Shown one piece after another: positions 1-12,300 of a stretch of 64,000 nucleotides of DNA. The first letter of the stretch is position 1, and each line of letters starts with the position of its first letter. A program made the translations under genes and the position numbers. The DNA is from Patagioenas fasciata (lineage: Eukaryota; Chordata; Aves; Columbiformes; Columbidae): positions 12,903,001 through 12,967,000 of the forward strand of contig NC_092520.1 in NCBI RefSeq assembly GCF_037038585.1, in the 5' to 3' direction. The notes under the pieces were generated by a model. It was not told where the DNA came from. It was given only the letters and a program-made list of their open reading frames with translations, and searched no databases.

Positions 1-237
1 TAATATACTGTCTCAGCCCTCAGAAGACATCAGAGAGCCTTTGTGGGAGTTTTACCTTTTGAGTGCAGTGGGAATTCAGTGACTCTTCCCCCTACAGAGC
101 TGCTGTGTTTTATTCCATCATTTTACCTAATAGTTTTGGATATTGTGAAATCCCAACTGTGAACTTTTCTTCCTAAACTTACTTTCTTTTTGTTTTAATC
201 CTCTGAGGCAGTGATAACTTTTGCTTTGTTTTCCCAG

Positions 238-377
238 GTGCTCAGATAAGCTGTTTTGCACCCAGCTCCTTCTCCTGGCGACAAGCTGCTTACGTGGATT
301 CCTACTGCTGGGCGGCTGTACAGCAGAAGCAACCATCCCAGAACAACCTAGAAAACATCCCCCTGTGGCTGCATAAA
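238..377 (+). CDS. PANX1: PANX1 exon 2
   Basis: The exon follows a tttcccag acceptor and ends before gtatgtac. Its first two bases complete a split glycine codon and it ends in phase 0 after LWLHK. It encodes the first extracellular loop: two cysteines 18 residues apart, with the Trp, Arg and Asp that correspond to human W74, R75 and D81 in the pore filter. Confidence 0.96.
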
Positions 378-3300
378 GTATGTACAGATCTCCTTCTGCA
401 AAAATTGTCCCCACATAGAAGCCTGCTTTTGTCTCACTTTTCTTGCTCCTCTTCTCTGCTGTGGTCTTTGTCTTTGACTTAACTCTCCGTTTTTAGAGAG
501 AATGTTTTCTTTCCCTTACTTCCAAAGAGAGTAGTACTAGGGAATGTATTTTCTGCTGTTAAATAAAGAGTCTGTTGTGCTATAATAACAAACATCAGCA
601 GTTATCTGACACAAGAGTAATGTGAATGTTGCTGTGTTGCCCTGGAGCTGAGTGCCTCACCTGGCCTTGGCCAGGAGCTATTTTAAGATCAGGATATAAG
701 ACACAACAACTACCCTAATGCTTGTATCAAAAGCTTACTTTAGGAAAAGAGGTTAGTAAAAATATTTCGTATTTTTGTTATATTACACTCAACCAGTTTT
801 GCATGGAGAGGCACTAATGGCAAATAGGCATTTTGGGAGAGATTAAATTAATCCCTGGTACAAACAAGTTTAACCCAGTCTTCAGTGTGCTCTTCTAAGC
901 TTCTGTGGGGTGTTCCCTTGTACACCGTGAGCTGGCTTTCACTGCTCTGAGTAAAGCATCATCATACTGAATGCACAGTAAGAGACTTATTTCATGGGTA
1001 AGCAGTGTGGTAGGCACTAAGATACTTAAGCTGTCTCTAAGCGGTGAACTGAGCTTTGGTGGGAGTTGCAAAGTCTGAGTAAATCCTGTGCCAAGGCCTA
1101 GAGCTGACTCAACTCGAGAGGCAGCATCACCCTGCTTGGGCACTGCTGATGCCGAAGTAAGAAATCCTGTTGAAGCTTTGCAAGTTTAGGGTGTTGTGTG
1201 CTGTCTTCCCTAAGCCTTTTATTACTTGCCCCAGCAAATAACCCCCTGGCACTTGAGAGCTGAGGAGAACCTGGTATTAGAGGGAGATCAGGTCTGGGAC
1301 CTGTAGCACCTGTGTTTCTGGGTTTTGCTGGCGTATCAGCTTTTATTATCCACTTAGCTGGTGGCATCTCCTCTGAAAGACTATTCAGGGCTGTCTCTCA
1401 TTCATTTGCTGACTCAAATCACAAACCGTAAGCATTTACTACTGCCTTCTCCAGTTAGCACAACTCGTAACCTTGATCCAACAGTCTTGGGTTTCATGAA
1501 TATTAAAGCCAGCCTTGTTGGTTTGTAGCCTGAACTCTGCCTTGCTCAGTTAGTGTCCCGCTTCACTTCAGCCAGACCTTCTGCAGAACCCAGTCAAAGC
1601 TGCTGGGACATATTGCAATGCTTGCCTGGGTGGAAACTCCACCTGCAAACCTGGATATGTTGCTGCCCCTTTCTCTTGAGGGAATGAGTTCTTGTTACCT
1701 GATTTCTTTATGCTGAATTTTATGCCATAGTCACCTGCTGATAGCTGTAAGTCTCCTAGTTCGCCAGGCTTAACTAATAGCCTAAATAGTCATACTTTTA
1801 TGATGCAATCCATGTTAATTTGCTGACTAGTGCTGTCTCAGCAACTGATGCAGGGCCCTTTTTCCCCCAGTTCCTCCATGACAGCTTAATGGTATGTGAT
1901 GTGTCCTTGTAAATACTCTGCAAAATGACTACAAGAAGTGTGTCTGAACAACTGAGTAAGAGCTTGTAGCAGAAGCTGGGTGCCTCCTCTTAACCTCCTA
2001 AATCCGTACTTAGTCACCTACACTTCCACTGAGCCAGCACTGGGAGCTTCAGATGCTGTTTGGAGGCCAGTATTAATTAATACAGGACAGTATTAATTAA
2101 TATCCTTTTAGTGGTTGTTCATCAACTTCTGTGCTTAACAAGTTTCCAGGGAAGGAGCAGTGTTACAGCTATTAACACTGACCTTTGGTTCCCGATGTGG
2201 TGGGAACATGTGAAGATGTTTGTCTGTTGTTGGCACCCAAGGCCAGCAACTGCTGGCTGCACTGCTGGGTGACTTTGCCATGGGGGCCGATCACTTCTGC
2301 AGGAGAACAGGGCTTGGATTGTCTCCTAGTGCAGGCTGTGTGCTGCAAGGTACATACAACCTCATTGCTCTGCAGGTTTTGGCTACATAACTATTTTTAA
2401 AATAGAGCAGAGCCTTTGTGGAGCACGGTGAGGTTAATGAGACAAGAGAACCTTCCTAAGCTGAGGTGAGAGAAGATCTGACTCAGCAGTGCAAGGGCAG
2501 GGGTGCATCCAGAGGAACAGCAGGGATTGTTAGAGACAATTTTGTCTTAAGACAACACTTGAGGGTTGGGTTTTTTTTCTGCTTTCTGAGCAGCAGTGCA
2601 TTTAGTTGCAAAGCATCTTGGGTTCTTTTTAATATTCTGGCTCACTTAACATCTGGCTATATCACCATGCTAGAAGGGTCCATAAGAGCTGCTTAAGGAG
2701 GCATTAGATTATGGGTTTGGGGGACTAAAGTTTTAGGCCCCAGTTCCTGATAGAAATGGATGGATTTCCTTATGGTACACTCCCTGTGCTCTGTCAGAAG
2801 TGCTATAGAACATTTTTGTCCCAGGATGGTGCTCATCTTGGTGTAGAGTGGAAGTAGGACTGTGTAGCTCCTGGTGAAGAAGCCAGCTTGCAGCAAGTTG
2901 GCCTGCTTTTATTCTAGGCATCTGCTGGCTCTGAAGGATTATCAAAACCAGTGTGCATTGCAGAAAAACTGAAACCTTCCCATTGATCTCCTATTTCAGA
3001 ATACAAGTTTGCACTGGGATTTTCATTTGTTTTTCTTTTGTTTTTTTAATCAGTAGAATGTATATTTCAGTTTAGGGCAATCCCTGAAGCTTGAGCACCT
3101 TCACCTGCTCTCCTTTCTGCTCTCTCAACACTTGAATTTATCAGTTTGGAAACTTTTGGAGCAGAGAGGCGTACTGTAACTCTCTGTGTTCCCTGCCTGG
3201 TCTATGCACTCCCAGAGGGTGCCCAGGTCCTCTCTCCTTGGAGAACAGGATTTTTGAAATTTCCGGTGGTCCTGGTATAACTCTTCACACTGGATAACCA

Positions 3301-6300
3301 GTAGCCAAAAGCAAAATGAGTTGTCTACTCAAAAGTACAATTCAAGAAACAAACTATCTGCAGATAGATAGATAGATGGAAAGAAGAGGCTATGATTTGT
3401 TCTGCACATATTCTTAGTTTAACACTGAGATTTCCTCCTCTTTGAAAAAGCTGACAAAATGCTTATATGGTTGAGTACTCTGACAAGACTCATCTTCAGG
3501 TTTGTCATTGATGAAACTTAGTCTGGTCGGGCTTCGCTCTTCTGTTCTCTCAGTTTTCTTGTGAATTTTTCTATTCAGGCTTAATTCCTTCGAGAGGTTT
3601 CTTGTATCTGTCTGAAGTGTCAGAATAGAGATATTGGTTTCTAAAAATGAGTGGAAAAGAGAGACAGACAGTGCTGATGTGGGATGGAAGAGCCATGGAT
3701 TTGCTCCCTCTGTGCACATAATTTCCTTCTTGTCTCTAAAGATAAGTGCTCCACCTGAGAACTTATTTTTATAAAACTTAGCTTGATCCTTAACTGGAAT
3801 AGAAACAAGCTTTTGGCCATTGAGAGTGGGCAGTCCTTGCAGCTCAGTGGAAGAGGAGACTGCACTGCAAAGCCTTTTAAATCTGTAGTGCACTGAGAAA
3901 CTTCTAAAGTTGTATCAAAACAAAGAAAGAAAGAGGTGGGGTAAAAAGGTCTTGTATGGTTTGAGATTCACTTTCGGTTCTGAAGGCAGGATAATAACCA
4001 CACGGCAGCCTTCAGAACAATGAGTCATTTCGAGCTCATGTTTCTGCCCCGAAAACCAATGAAACATCTCCCATTGACTCAAGCAGGAATAGGATCATAT
4101 TCAGAGGGATATGAATACCTTTGCTTCTGGAAACATGTTGTGGCTGTCATTAGCCTGTTTGGGGGCAGGTGTCTGCTTGAGCTCTTCATGGTGGCACACA
4201 GAAATTTGGAACTGAAGCAGCAGACACATCACCATGATCTTATTTTTTAATGAGAAATATTTTAATCTCAAGTGAAGACACTTCAGTGCTTCCTTCTTTG
4301 TGAGCACTGGATGCCAATGCGTTTTCTCAAGGCTGCAATTCAGACCTCTGCAACCTAACAGCTTTGTGCTGTTGTACTTAGTGTTTGACCACTGTTAGGT
4401 GTGGTAGAAGTCTGAATACTTGCAGTCACTTTAATGGTGTTTGCCGAAAGAAATAAGGACTGAAAACGCAATATAATTAGAAAACTGGGTTTTTTTCCAA
4501 ATGTTGCTAAAATTATTCTTGTCTTCTGCCAGCCATTTTTATCCAGACCTTGGCAAGCTCTCTGTAGATTAGGTCTTTGAAAATGCCTTTTGGGTCACAC
4601 CACTCTTGGCAGCTGCATTTTCTTTGGATGATAAAAGCATAACTGACCTTACGAAGAAGTTTTTTAAATGTACTTTTAACTTATTTGCTGTGTATTTACT
4701 CAGCCTTAGCAGAGCTGAAGCTGGGGATCTTATATAGTAGACTGTTTTGTGGTTTAGTCTGATTTTTCCTTTCACCTTCAGGAGAGTGTGACACTAATGC
4801 ATCTTTAAAAGACAGTGTCATTATTCCAGTGTTTTACGTACTTCTGCAGACAGGTTACTCAAACACTTCTTCTATACCCATGCATACATTCTGGTTGAAC
4901 AGTTAGCTTTTTCCTGATTAACTTGAATGGACTGATGTCGTCAAAGCTGGCCTCCCAATAAATGGTGAAAATAATTATGGCATGAGAATATTAGGAATTC
5001 ATTTTATAGCGCTATCACAGTCTATGTCTTTTTCAGTGGAAAGCTATACGTGTGCTTTGGGAACTGAAATGATGTGAAGAAGGTTCATGCCATCCTGAGT
5101 ATTTATCTGAACGTAGATGTTTACAAATTCTGGTGAGACAGAGTTGTTTTGGAAAATACACATTCCGTTTGTGCAGGTTATCTTCATAAGAGGAACAAGT
5201 GCAGGCACTTGAATAAATGGTCATGACTTCCAAACAGTTCAGTGTGTTAAATGGATTTCTAGAGTTTGGACTGCATGCGTGCAGGTTATTTTTCTTCTCC
5301 ATTCATAGTAGGTAGTATCAGGTATCAGGTGCTCTTGGCTTTCAGGAGGAGGAGGAGGAAGGGTATGGCCTGTAATGTACACAGTGCTCAAAGGCCTGTC
5401 AAGTGGAATGAGCTGCAGCAGTACAGAATGAGGAGCCGTTGACCTCTTGGTTTCCTAGTGCTTTGCTTGCTTGGGAGCTTGCTGTGACATCAGAGCAAGG
5501 GACAAGCAAGGCAGGTGAACCTGCTTCCATCAGCTTCAGCTTTCAGGAGCTCAGCAATACTTAGAAGAAAGCATGTAGAGCACTGAGTCCCTGGTGCGGG
5601 CACTACTAGTTTTGTGTGTCTTGTGCTGAATTCTAATCATATGGTATCTATGCCTAGTACTGTACAGAAACTTGGATTAGCTTAGCTGAAGCTCTGCTGT
5701 TCTGTTTTTGAGAGGCAAAGTCATTGGGTCTTTGTCTTTTTATCTTTGCAGCTGGGTGGACATGAAAGCTCAGACCACCCAGTTTGAAGCATGGTGTTGC
5801 AGCCCTCAATGCACTTTCTCTAATAAAGATCAGAAAGGAACATTTTGCACCATAGGATATTGCATCTGTTCTAATGTATCTGTTCTAATTTGCTTTCAGA
5901 GGGCCTTTCTTCAGTTATGCAATCTCATACCATCCTAAATCTAATATTGTGAACTTGCCATTGAAGAAGGAACCTGGTAACTAGACAGCAAAGGAAAAAA
6001 TGAGTTTTACTTTCAGGGCAATACCTTTCTCTGGCATATCTTTGACCATCTAGTTCTCGAAGTCAGCGACACTTCCCATTTAATATAAATACTTCAAACT
6101 ATCCAAGACGGAAGTAGCATTTCCTCCTTGTGTATTTGATGTCTTGGAAGTAAGCACATAAACCATGTGCGTGTATGGCACATGCCCGTGCGTGTGTGAA
6201 TACCATGGAGTCCTCTTAAAATGAAAAGTCATTATGCATGGCTGTAAAATGTAGTCAGATGAGTTGGATGATCCGAGTCTTTTGCTCTGAAATCTAGGAC

Positions 6301-9300
6301 TCATGCCAGATGACTTTGCATTTTCACTTCTGCCTGTTGGTTCAAGGCCTGAAATTTTAATGATTCAAAACAATTTGCTAGTTATCTAAGCATACTGTCA
6401 ACAAATAGAACAAGTGTATCTTTCTTTTTTAAAAAAGCCAGAATCCGAGAAGGATGGAGTCGTGCATCAAGTGCTGTGGAAGGGCTGACAAATACAGGCT
6501 TTTGTTTCCAAACAAAAAGAGCTGCACTGATGGTCACACTGCTGCTCTGGTTTTGAGACCATTCAGAGAAGAGCAGCCCAGTGTTTTCTCATGATGCCAC
6601 AAGCCACAGCTTTAGGAGTGATGAGAGGCTGGCGAGTGGAAGCCCAGGAAACACGTGGCAAATGTGCCTTTGCCCAGTGGTGTGGTGCTTCTAGGCAAAG
6701 AGACGGTGGTAAAGGAATCGGAGAGAGGAGGAGGTGCAAAGGAAGATGCAGAGGTTGGTCTGTGTGAGGCAGGGGAGTTGGGTGGGATTGTGGGAGGTCT
6801 GGGGCAGAACAAAAAGGCTGATGCCAATGTGCTACACAAGCGCAGGATGTGCCCACAGAGTCTTTTTCTAGGTATGAAGGAAGAGATGGGATCTGGGACA
6901 GCGGAGTCTTTGGGCTGTGACTTCAGTGTGTCAACTGTCTTGCCTCTTGTCACATGTCTTGTAGGCCTCAGGGTAAAGAGATCCCAAGGATTAATCGGAT
7001 ACTGCTGGTGGCATTTCCAGTTTTGAGGGCCAGAAAGGGAATTAATCCTCTGATGCCTGTCAGATTTCAAATGAGCGAGTAGTAGAGCCAAGTGGTATAA
7101 ACCAATGTAAGAATCTTTGGCTGCTCCTTACTCAATCAGGTGTTTGTTTCTTTCCCCACCTGGCACCAGTGGAAGGATGCTAAGAGGCGTAGGGCACAGA
7201 AGTGAAGTCAAGTCAAACAGGCTTTGCAGCAATCTTATACAAACTGGCATTTGTTAAAGCTTATGGATGAGGTGTTGCAGCAGCTTAGAGGAGCTTAGAT
7301 AAGTTTAAATTGTGTTTGTAGATAGATTATTTCTGTATAATACAGGATTCAGAGGACTGAAAGAGCCTGGCCATGAAACCATAAAGCTTTGGACAGACCA
7401 AGGCATCCAGGACTTTGACCTGAGAGACCTAGTGGCATTGTCCACAGAGATAATATGAAGGGCAGATTTTTGAACTGCTAGGTTTGAGTTGATGAGACAT
7501 CTAAAAAAACACATTGGACATGCCAGAGCTTTGCATCTCAATTGAAAAGGATAGATGAAGAAAAAACAAAGCCAAACAGAAAAGAAACAACAACAAAACC
7601 CAAAGGAAACAAAACAAAAAAACCCCAACAAACCAGGTGATCTGAGGTTATCCGCTGTGTAGAAAGAGGGAAGAGAGGAGTTAGTGAGGGCAGAGGTCTG
7701 CAGAGTTTCCACAGGCTGCTGGCTGTAGGGGGAAGATCATGTTGAGGGTACAGCAAGTAGAGCTGAGAGCTGGGAGATGACAGCCACTAAGGATGTGTTT
7801 CGAGAGAATGACCTTGCTCAGATTGGTTGAAAGCAGTTGGCAGTTCAGAAAGAAGAGCAGAACTCACACCTGAGGGCTCTTGGCTGCTGGTATGGGTTAG
7901 AGTTCTGGAGGGAAGAAATTCCTGAGCGTGACTATGGACAGTCCCTTTGGTGAGCGTGGTTTAGTGGTGCAGATCACCTGGATTCAATGAGAGTGCTGGA
8001 CAGATGAGCAGTCCCCAGCAATTCCAGGAAACCAGAAGGAATCCCCTGGATCCCTGTGGCCTGTGAGGTCAGTCTCCTGCGGTGGTGAGGGGACAGGCCA
8101 CAGCTGTGACATAGATACGGGGTTGATGCTCGTTCCTTGCTGGTGAGGAAGAGCTATCTCTAGTGGGACGTACAGTATATTTGCAGTCAACTCTGCTTTG
8201 TCAATGAGGTTTCTGAAACAATGATGTTCCTGGTTAGCCCATCCCTGCAGGATTTCTAATTCAGTGTTAAAGGTGAGCCTTTCTTGAAGTTTTCTTTCTT
8301 AAGGACTTATCTAGAGACTGAAGTAGCCACAAAACTGGGTTTTACTAAAGGCATTTAAATAAAATTATAAGGAATTTAATAGGCTTACAGGGAATTTAGT
8401 AGACTTAGAGGGAATGGTGACTGGCTGACATTTTATATACAGGTAGAACCTAATGTGAATTTTTTCTCCCTTTAGTTCTTCCCATACATCCTTCTGCTCG
8501 TCGCTATCCTGCTGTATCTACCATGTTTGTTTTGGCGCTTCACTGCAGCACCTCACCTTTCCTCAGACCTGAAATTTATTATGGAAGAACTTGACAAAGC
8601 CTATAACAGGGCAATCAAAGCTGCTAACAGCATCCGCAGTGGAGAGCCCAGGGACCCTACTGACTTGGTTCCAGCTGTTCATGAGAACTTGACACAGAGG
8701 TAAGATGCTGGGGCTTGGCTTTCTTTGCTCTTTTCCTTAAGCTCTTAACAGATGTGACACCTGCACTCTCCTAGAAACTTGGTGCAACAGTTTGAATGGT
8801 AACCTGACAGAATTTTAAATTTGGTTAAAAAAATGAAGATATCTGAAATCATTACTGTGGGCACTTGGAACTGGAACTTACAACTTTATTTTTTCAAAGA
8901 AAACATTTGATGAGTTCTTTACCTGACATGTCCTGATTTCTTTAGTGATAGTAGGTGTTAATTAGTTTTACACACGACAGCATAAGAAAATGGGGATGGC
9001 TGCGGTCCTTACTTCTCAATGTTCCTGACAGTCACTTGCACGCTGTGAGCAAAGTCTGTCACTTGTCCTCTCCTATCCTTTCAGATACAAGTCTGCAAAG
9101 CTTCTGTTTAAAGAAATAAAATAGATAAAAACCAAACACCAAAACCAACAAAAGCAAAAGCCCCCTCTCTGATCAGATTGATGGACAGTTCTAATCAGAT
9201 CCAGTTTCTCTTTTGTCCCAGTCAGGGTACATGTTTCTTCTTGCATGTGGAGGTGCAAGAAGTGCAATGGGAAGTTAGGCCTCTTTTTTAAAATGTGGAG

Positions 9301-12300
9301 TTAGGTCTTGACAAGGAAAAAACCTTCCAATGTACTCTTATCGAACAAATGCTTGAGAAGTCTGTTTTTCCTCATGGATTTTCTTACTATATTTGTTTTG
9401 TATTGGAAAAGAACAAAAATGTGGTTTTTTTTTTTCTGTGAGGGCAATACTTTTTTCCATTTTCTAATGTTTGAGCTCTTTTGTCTAAGTGGCTTTTCTG
9501 TGTTATAGAGTCAATATTCTTCATTTACCTGCTATTCTGTTTTGTACTGACTTCAAAAAACTACCTTTGATTTACCCCAGTAAAAGCGAATCCAATCTCG
9601 TGTCTGTTTTAGAGCACGAGGTTTCTTTGACATTTAAGATAGATGGATGCTGCAGCATCTGATCTATGTGACTTGGGTATTTTTTTCTCTCTTTCAGTTT
9701 GTGGGAAATATCTGAAAGCCACTTTAAATACCCAATTGTGGAGCAGTACCTGAAGACAAAGAAGAATTCCAAATGCCTAATAATTAAGTACATTATCTGC
9801 CGTTTACTCACCCTAATAATTATTTTCATTGCATGTCTCTACCTGGGCTACTACATTAGCCTCTCCTCTTTGAGTGATGAGTTTCTCTGCACTATCAAAA
9901 CTGGGATCTTAAAGAATGACACAACTGTTCCAGAAGTGGTTCAGTGCAAGCTTATTGCTGTTGGTGTCTTCAAGGTACTCAGCTACATTAACCTGCTAGT
10001 CTATCTTCTAGTGATGCCTCTGGTAGTGTATGCAATGTTTGTTCCGTGGAGATGGAATTCAGGTATTCTCAAAGTGTATGAAATCCTGCCAACTTTCGAT
10101 GTTCTGAAACTCAAGTCAAAGTGTTTTGATGACTTAAGCCTTTACCTCCTCTTTCTTGAGGAAAATGTGAGTGAACTTAAATCATTCAAATGCCTCAAAG
10201 TGCTGGAGAACATTGCAGTTTCTGAGAAGTTTGATGTCATGCAACTTTTGGCAAACCTTGGTACTATTAAGACAGACACTGTAGATGGCAAGCCAGGCAC
10301 AGCTGTGTTGGAGAAGCCTGAAAAAACAACTACAGAAGATCTGGAAAAAAATGCAACAGAGCTACAAGGTAAGGTGACCTGTTCTTTCTTTAAAAAGAAA
10401 AATTAAAGCAAGAAACACCACAAAAACACCACATCCAAACCTGCTGTTATAGAGAGATAAGGAATCCATTAAACCAAAAATCCATTAATACAAAATAAAG
10501 CAGGTTTCATCTAGATGTGTATTCCTACCAAAAACATTTTAATATATTCTACAATAAAGTGCAGCTGCTTAGACCATGCTATCTTGTCTGCAGTATAGCT
10601 GCTATAACTTCACATACGTGCCAGAAGATTGCGGTGTTGCAAGTCAGTGGCACAGGCTGGACACTGAAGTGTCTGTTAAGCTGCTGGTCCTTGCTGACAC
10701 ACCTGCTCTAGCAGTAAGAGGCTTCAGCTGTTTAGACCTGAACTCGTTAAGACCACCTACGCACTAGATTGGTCTACAGTAGGTTGCACTTGAAGAAGCT
10801 GGTGATTTCAGGACATCTGTTTCTCAGAGATTAGCTCACACGAGTAGTAACTGCTGCTTCTGCTTCATTCAGGCTTTGGCAGAAATCTTAGATGAGTGTA
10901 AAAATAAGTCTGATGCTCAGAAATGCCACTGGTGAAGGAACAGAAAATGACAAGAGAAGGGAAGTGGGACTGGGGCCAGTGAACATGCTCCTGAGAGAAA
11001 GGAAGATTGAGTGTGAAGTCATTTTTGCTAAAATGATCAGTTCCTCAAGTGCAGAATTAGAGAAGCCAAATATCCAGGGAGAGGCATAATGGGATTGAAA
11101 AGTTTCCTTCTCATTTGATGTGAGCACAGTCCCTGTTGTAGCTGTGCCCAGAGAAGCAGCGGGACACCGGTGTCTACATCCCCTCAATGAAGGAGCTGAG
11201 ACTCTCCACAAAGTCATTCACTCATGGAAGTGAAGATGCTTTAAAACATTTAGCAGCTGACAGAAGTAGGTGAGCACAATGCTGAGGGCAAGTTGAAGAA
11301 CTGTTTCAAAGGCAGGAGAAAATTAAATCTACTTTCTCTTCAGAAAGCTATGACCTGTGCTTAATAGAAAGGAAGCAGCAGCATCCAGAGGGTAACTGTT
11401 CCTCTGTGCTTGGGTCAAGCAGTTCTGATAGGCTGAGGTTTGGAGGAGAAGTCAATTTATAGAGCAGGGAATTCAGAACAAACAGGCACAATTATTTTCA
11501 GACTGTGAGAAGTACTTCTGGCAGCCAGCTCTAATACAGCAGTGTGGAGTAATTCTGATAGAAAATAGTTTTCCTCTTGAATGTGTCTGTCCCCTTTCGA
11601 AATTACAGGTGAGTGTGTTTTGGTAGGAGAATTTAAGAGCTCAAGATGGAGGTCTCTGCTCAAGGAGCTGAAAAAGCTAGTAGAAAATCTGATTCATTTT
11701 TATCTGAAAGCAGAACTTTTGAGACTGTTTTTGTATCAAGAAAACACTTCAAAGACTTGTTTTCCTCCAGAGCGGAATAAACTTATGCTTGAAACTGTTA
11801 AAATGCATTGCAGAAAGAAGCTGCCATTTCATGACCAGCTGTGGCTGGTGCAACCCTCTCCTGCCGGGGTGCAGCTCCAGATTCACTGCTGGTCTGCAAA
11901 GCTTCACCTGTGGCTCATCGTCTTTCCTTCTGTCCCTAGTAACATCAGCATGTTTTAAGTAACCATGTTGACAAAACAGTGGTAGATGCTGGCTCTGGAC
12001 TGTAAGGGCATCCAACTGCTGGGTGCCACATCCCAACTGTGGGGGGGCAGCTGGAGGCAGCTCAACAGTTCCACCACGGAGCAGGACAGCCAGTCTTGCA
12101 GCACCGTCTTGGTGGCACTTCATAGAACCTTAGAGTCATATAGCAGTTTGGGTTGGAAGGGACCTTCATAGCTCATCTAGTCCAACCCCCATGCCATGAG
12201 CAGGGACATCTTCACCCAGATCAGGTTTCTCAGAGCCCCATCCAGCCTGGCCTTGAACATCTCCAGGGATGGGGCATCCACCACCTCTCTGGGCAACCTG

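Larger units (their letters stand above)
378..8475 (+). other. PANX1 intron 2
   Basis: This is an 8.1 kb intron. I see no exon of PANX1 in it and no clear CR1 copy. It has a 15-base direct duplication near 2071-2103, short GATA repeats near 3363-3378, and one protein-like open frame on the minus strand at 3414-3893 (listed separately). Open frames around 6600-7090 look compositional. The rest shows nothing I can name. Confidence 0.8.

Noticed and set aside
6612-7091. Overlapping 123- and 159-codon frames in PANX1 intron 2
   Set aside because: Both strands are open through a G-rich, low-complexity stretch, which points to composition rather than coding.
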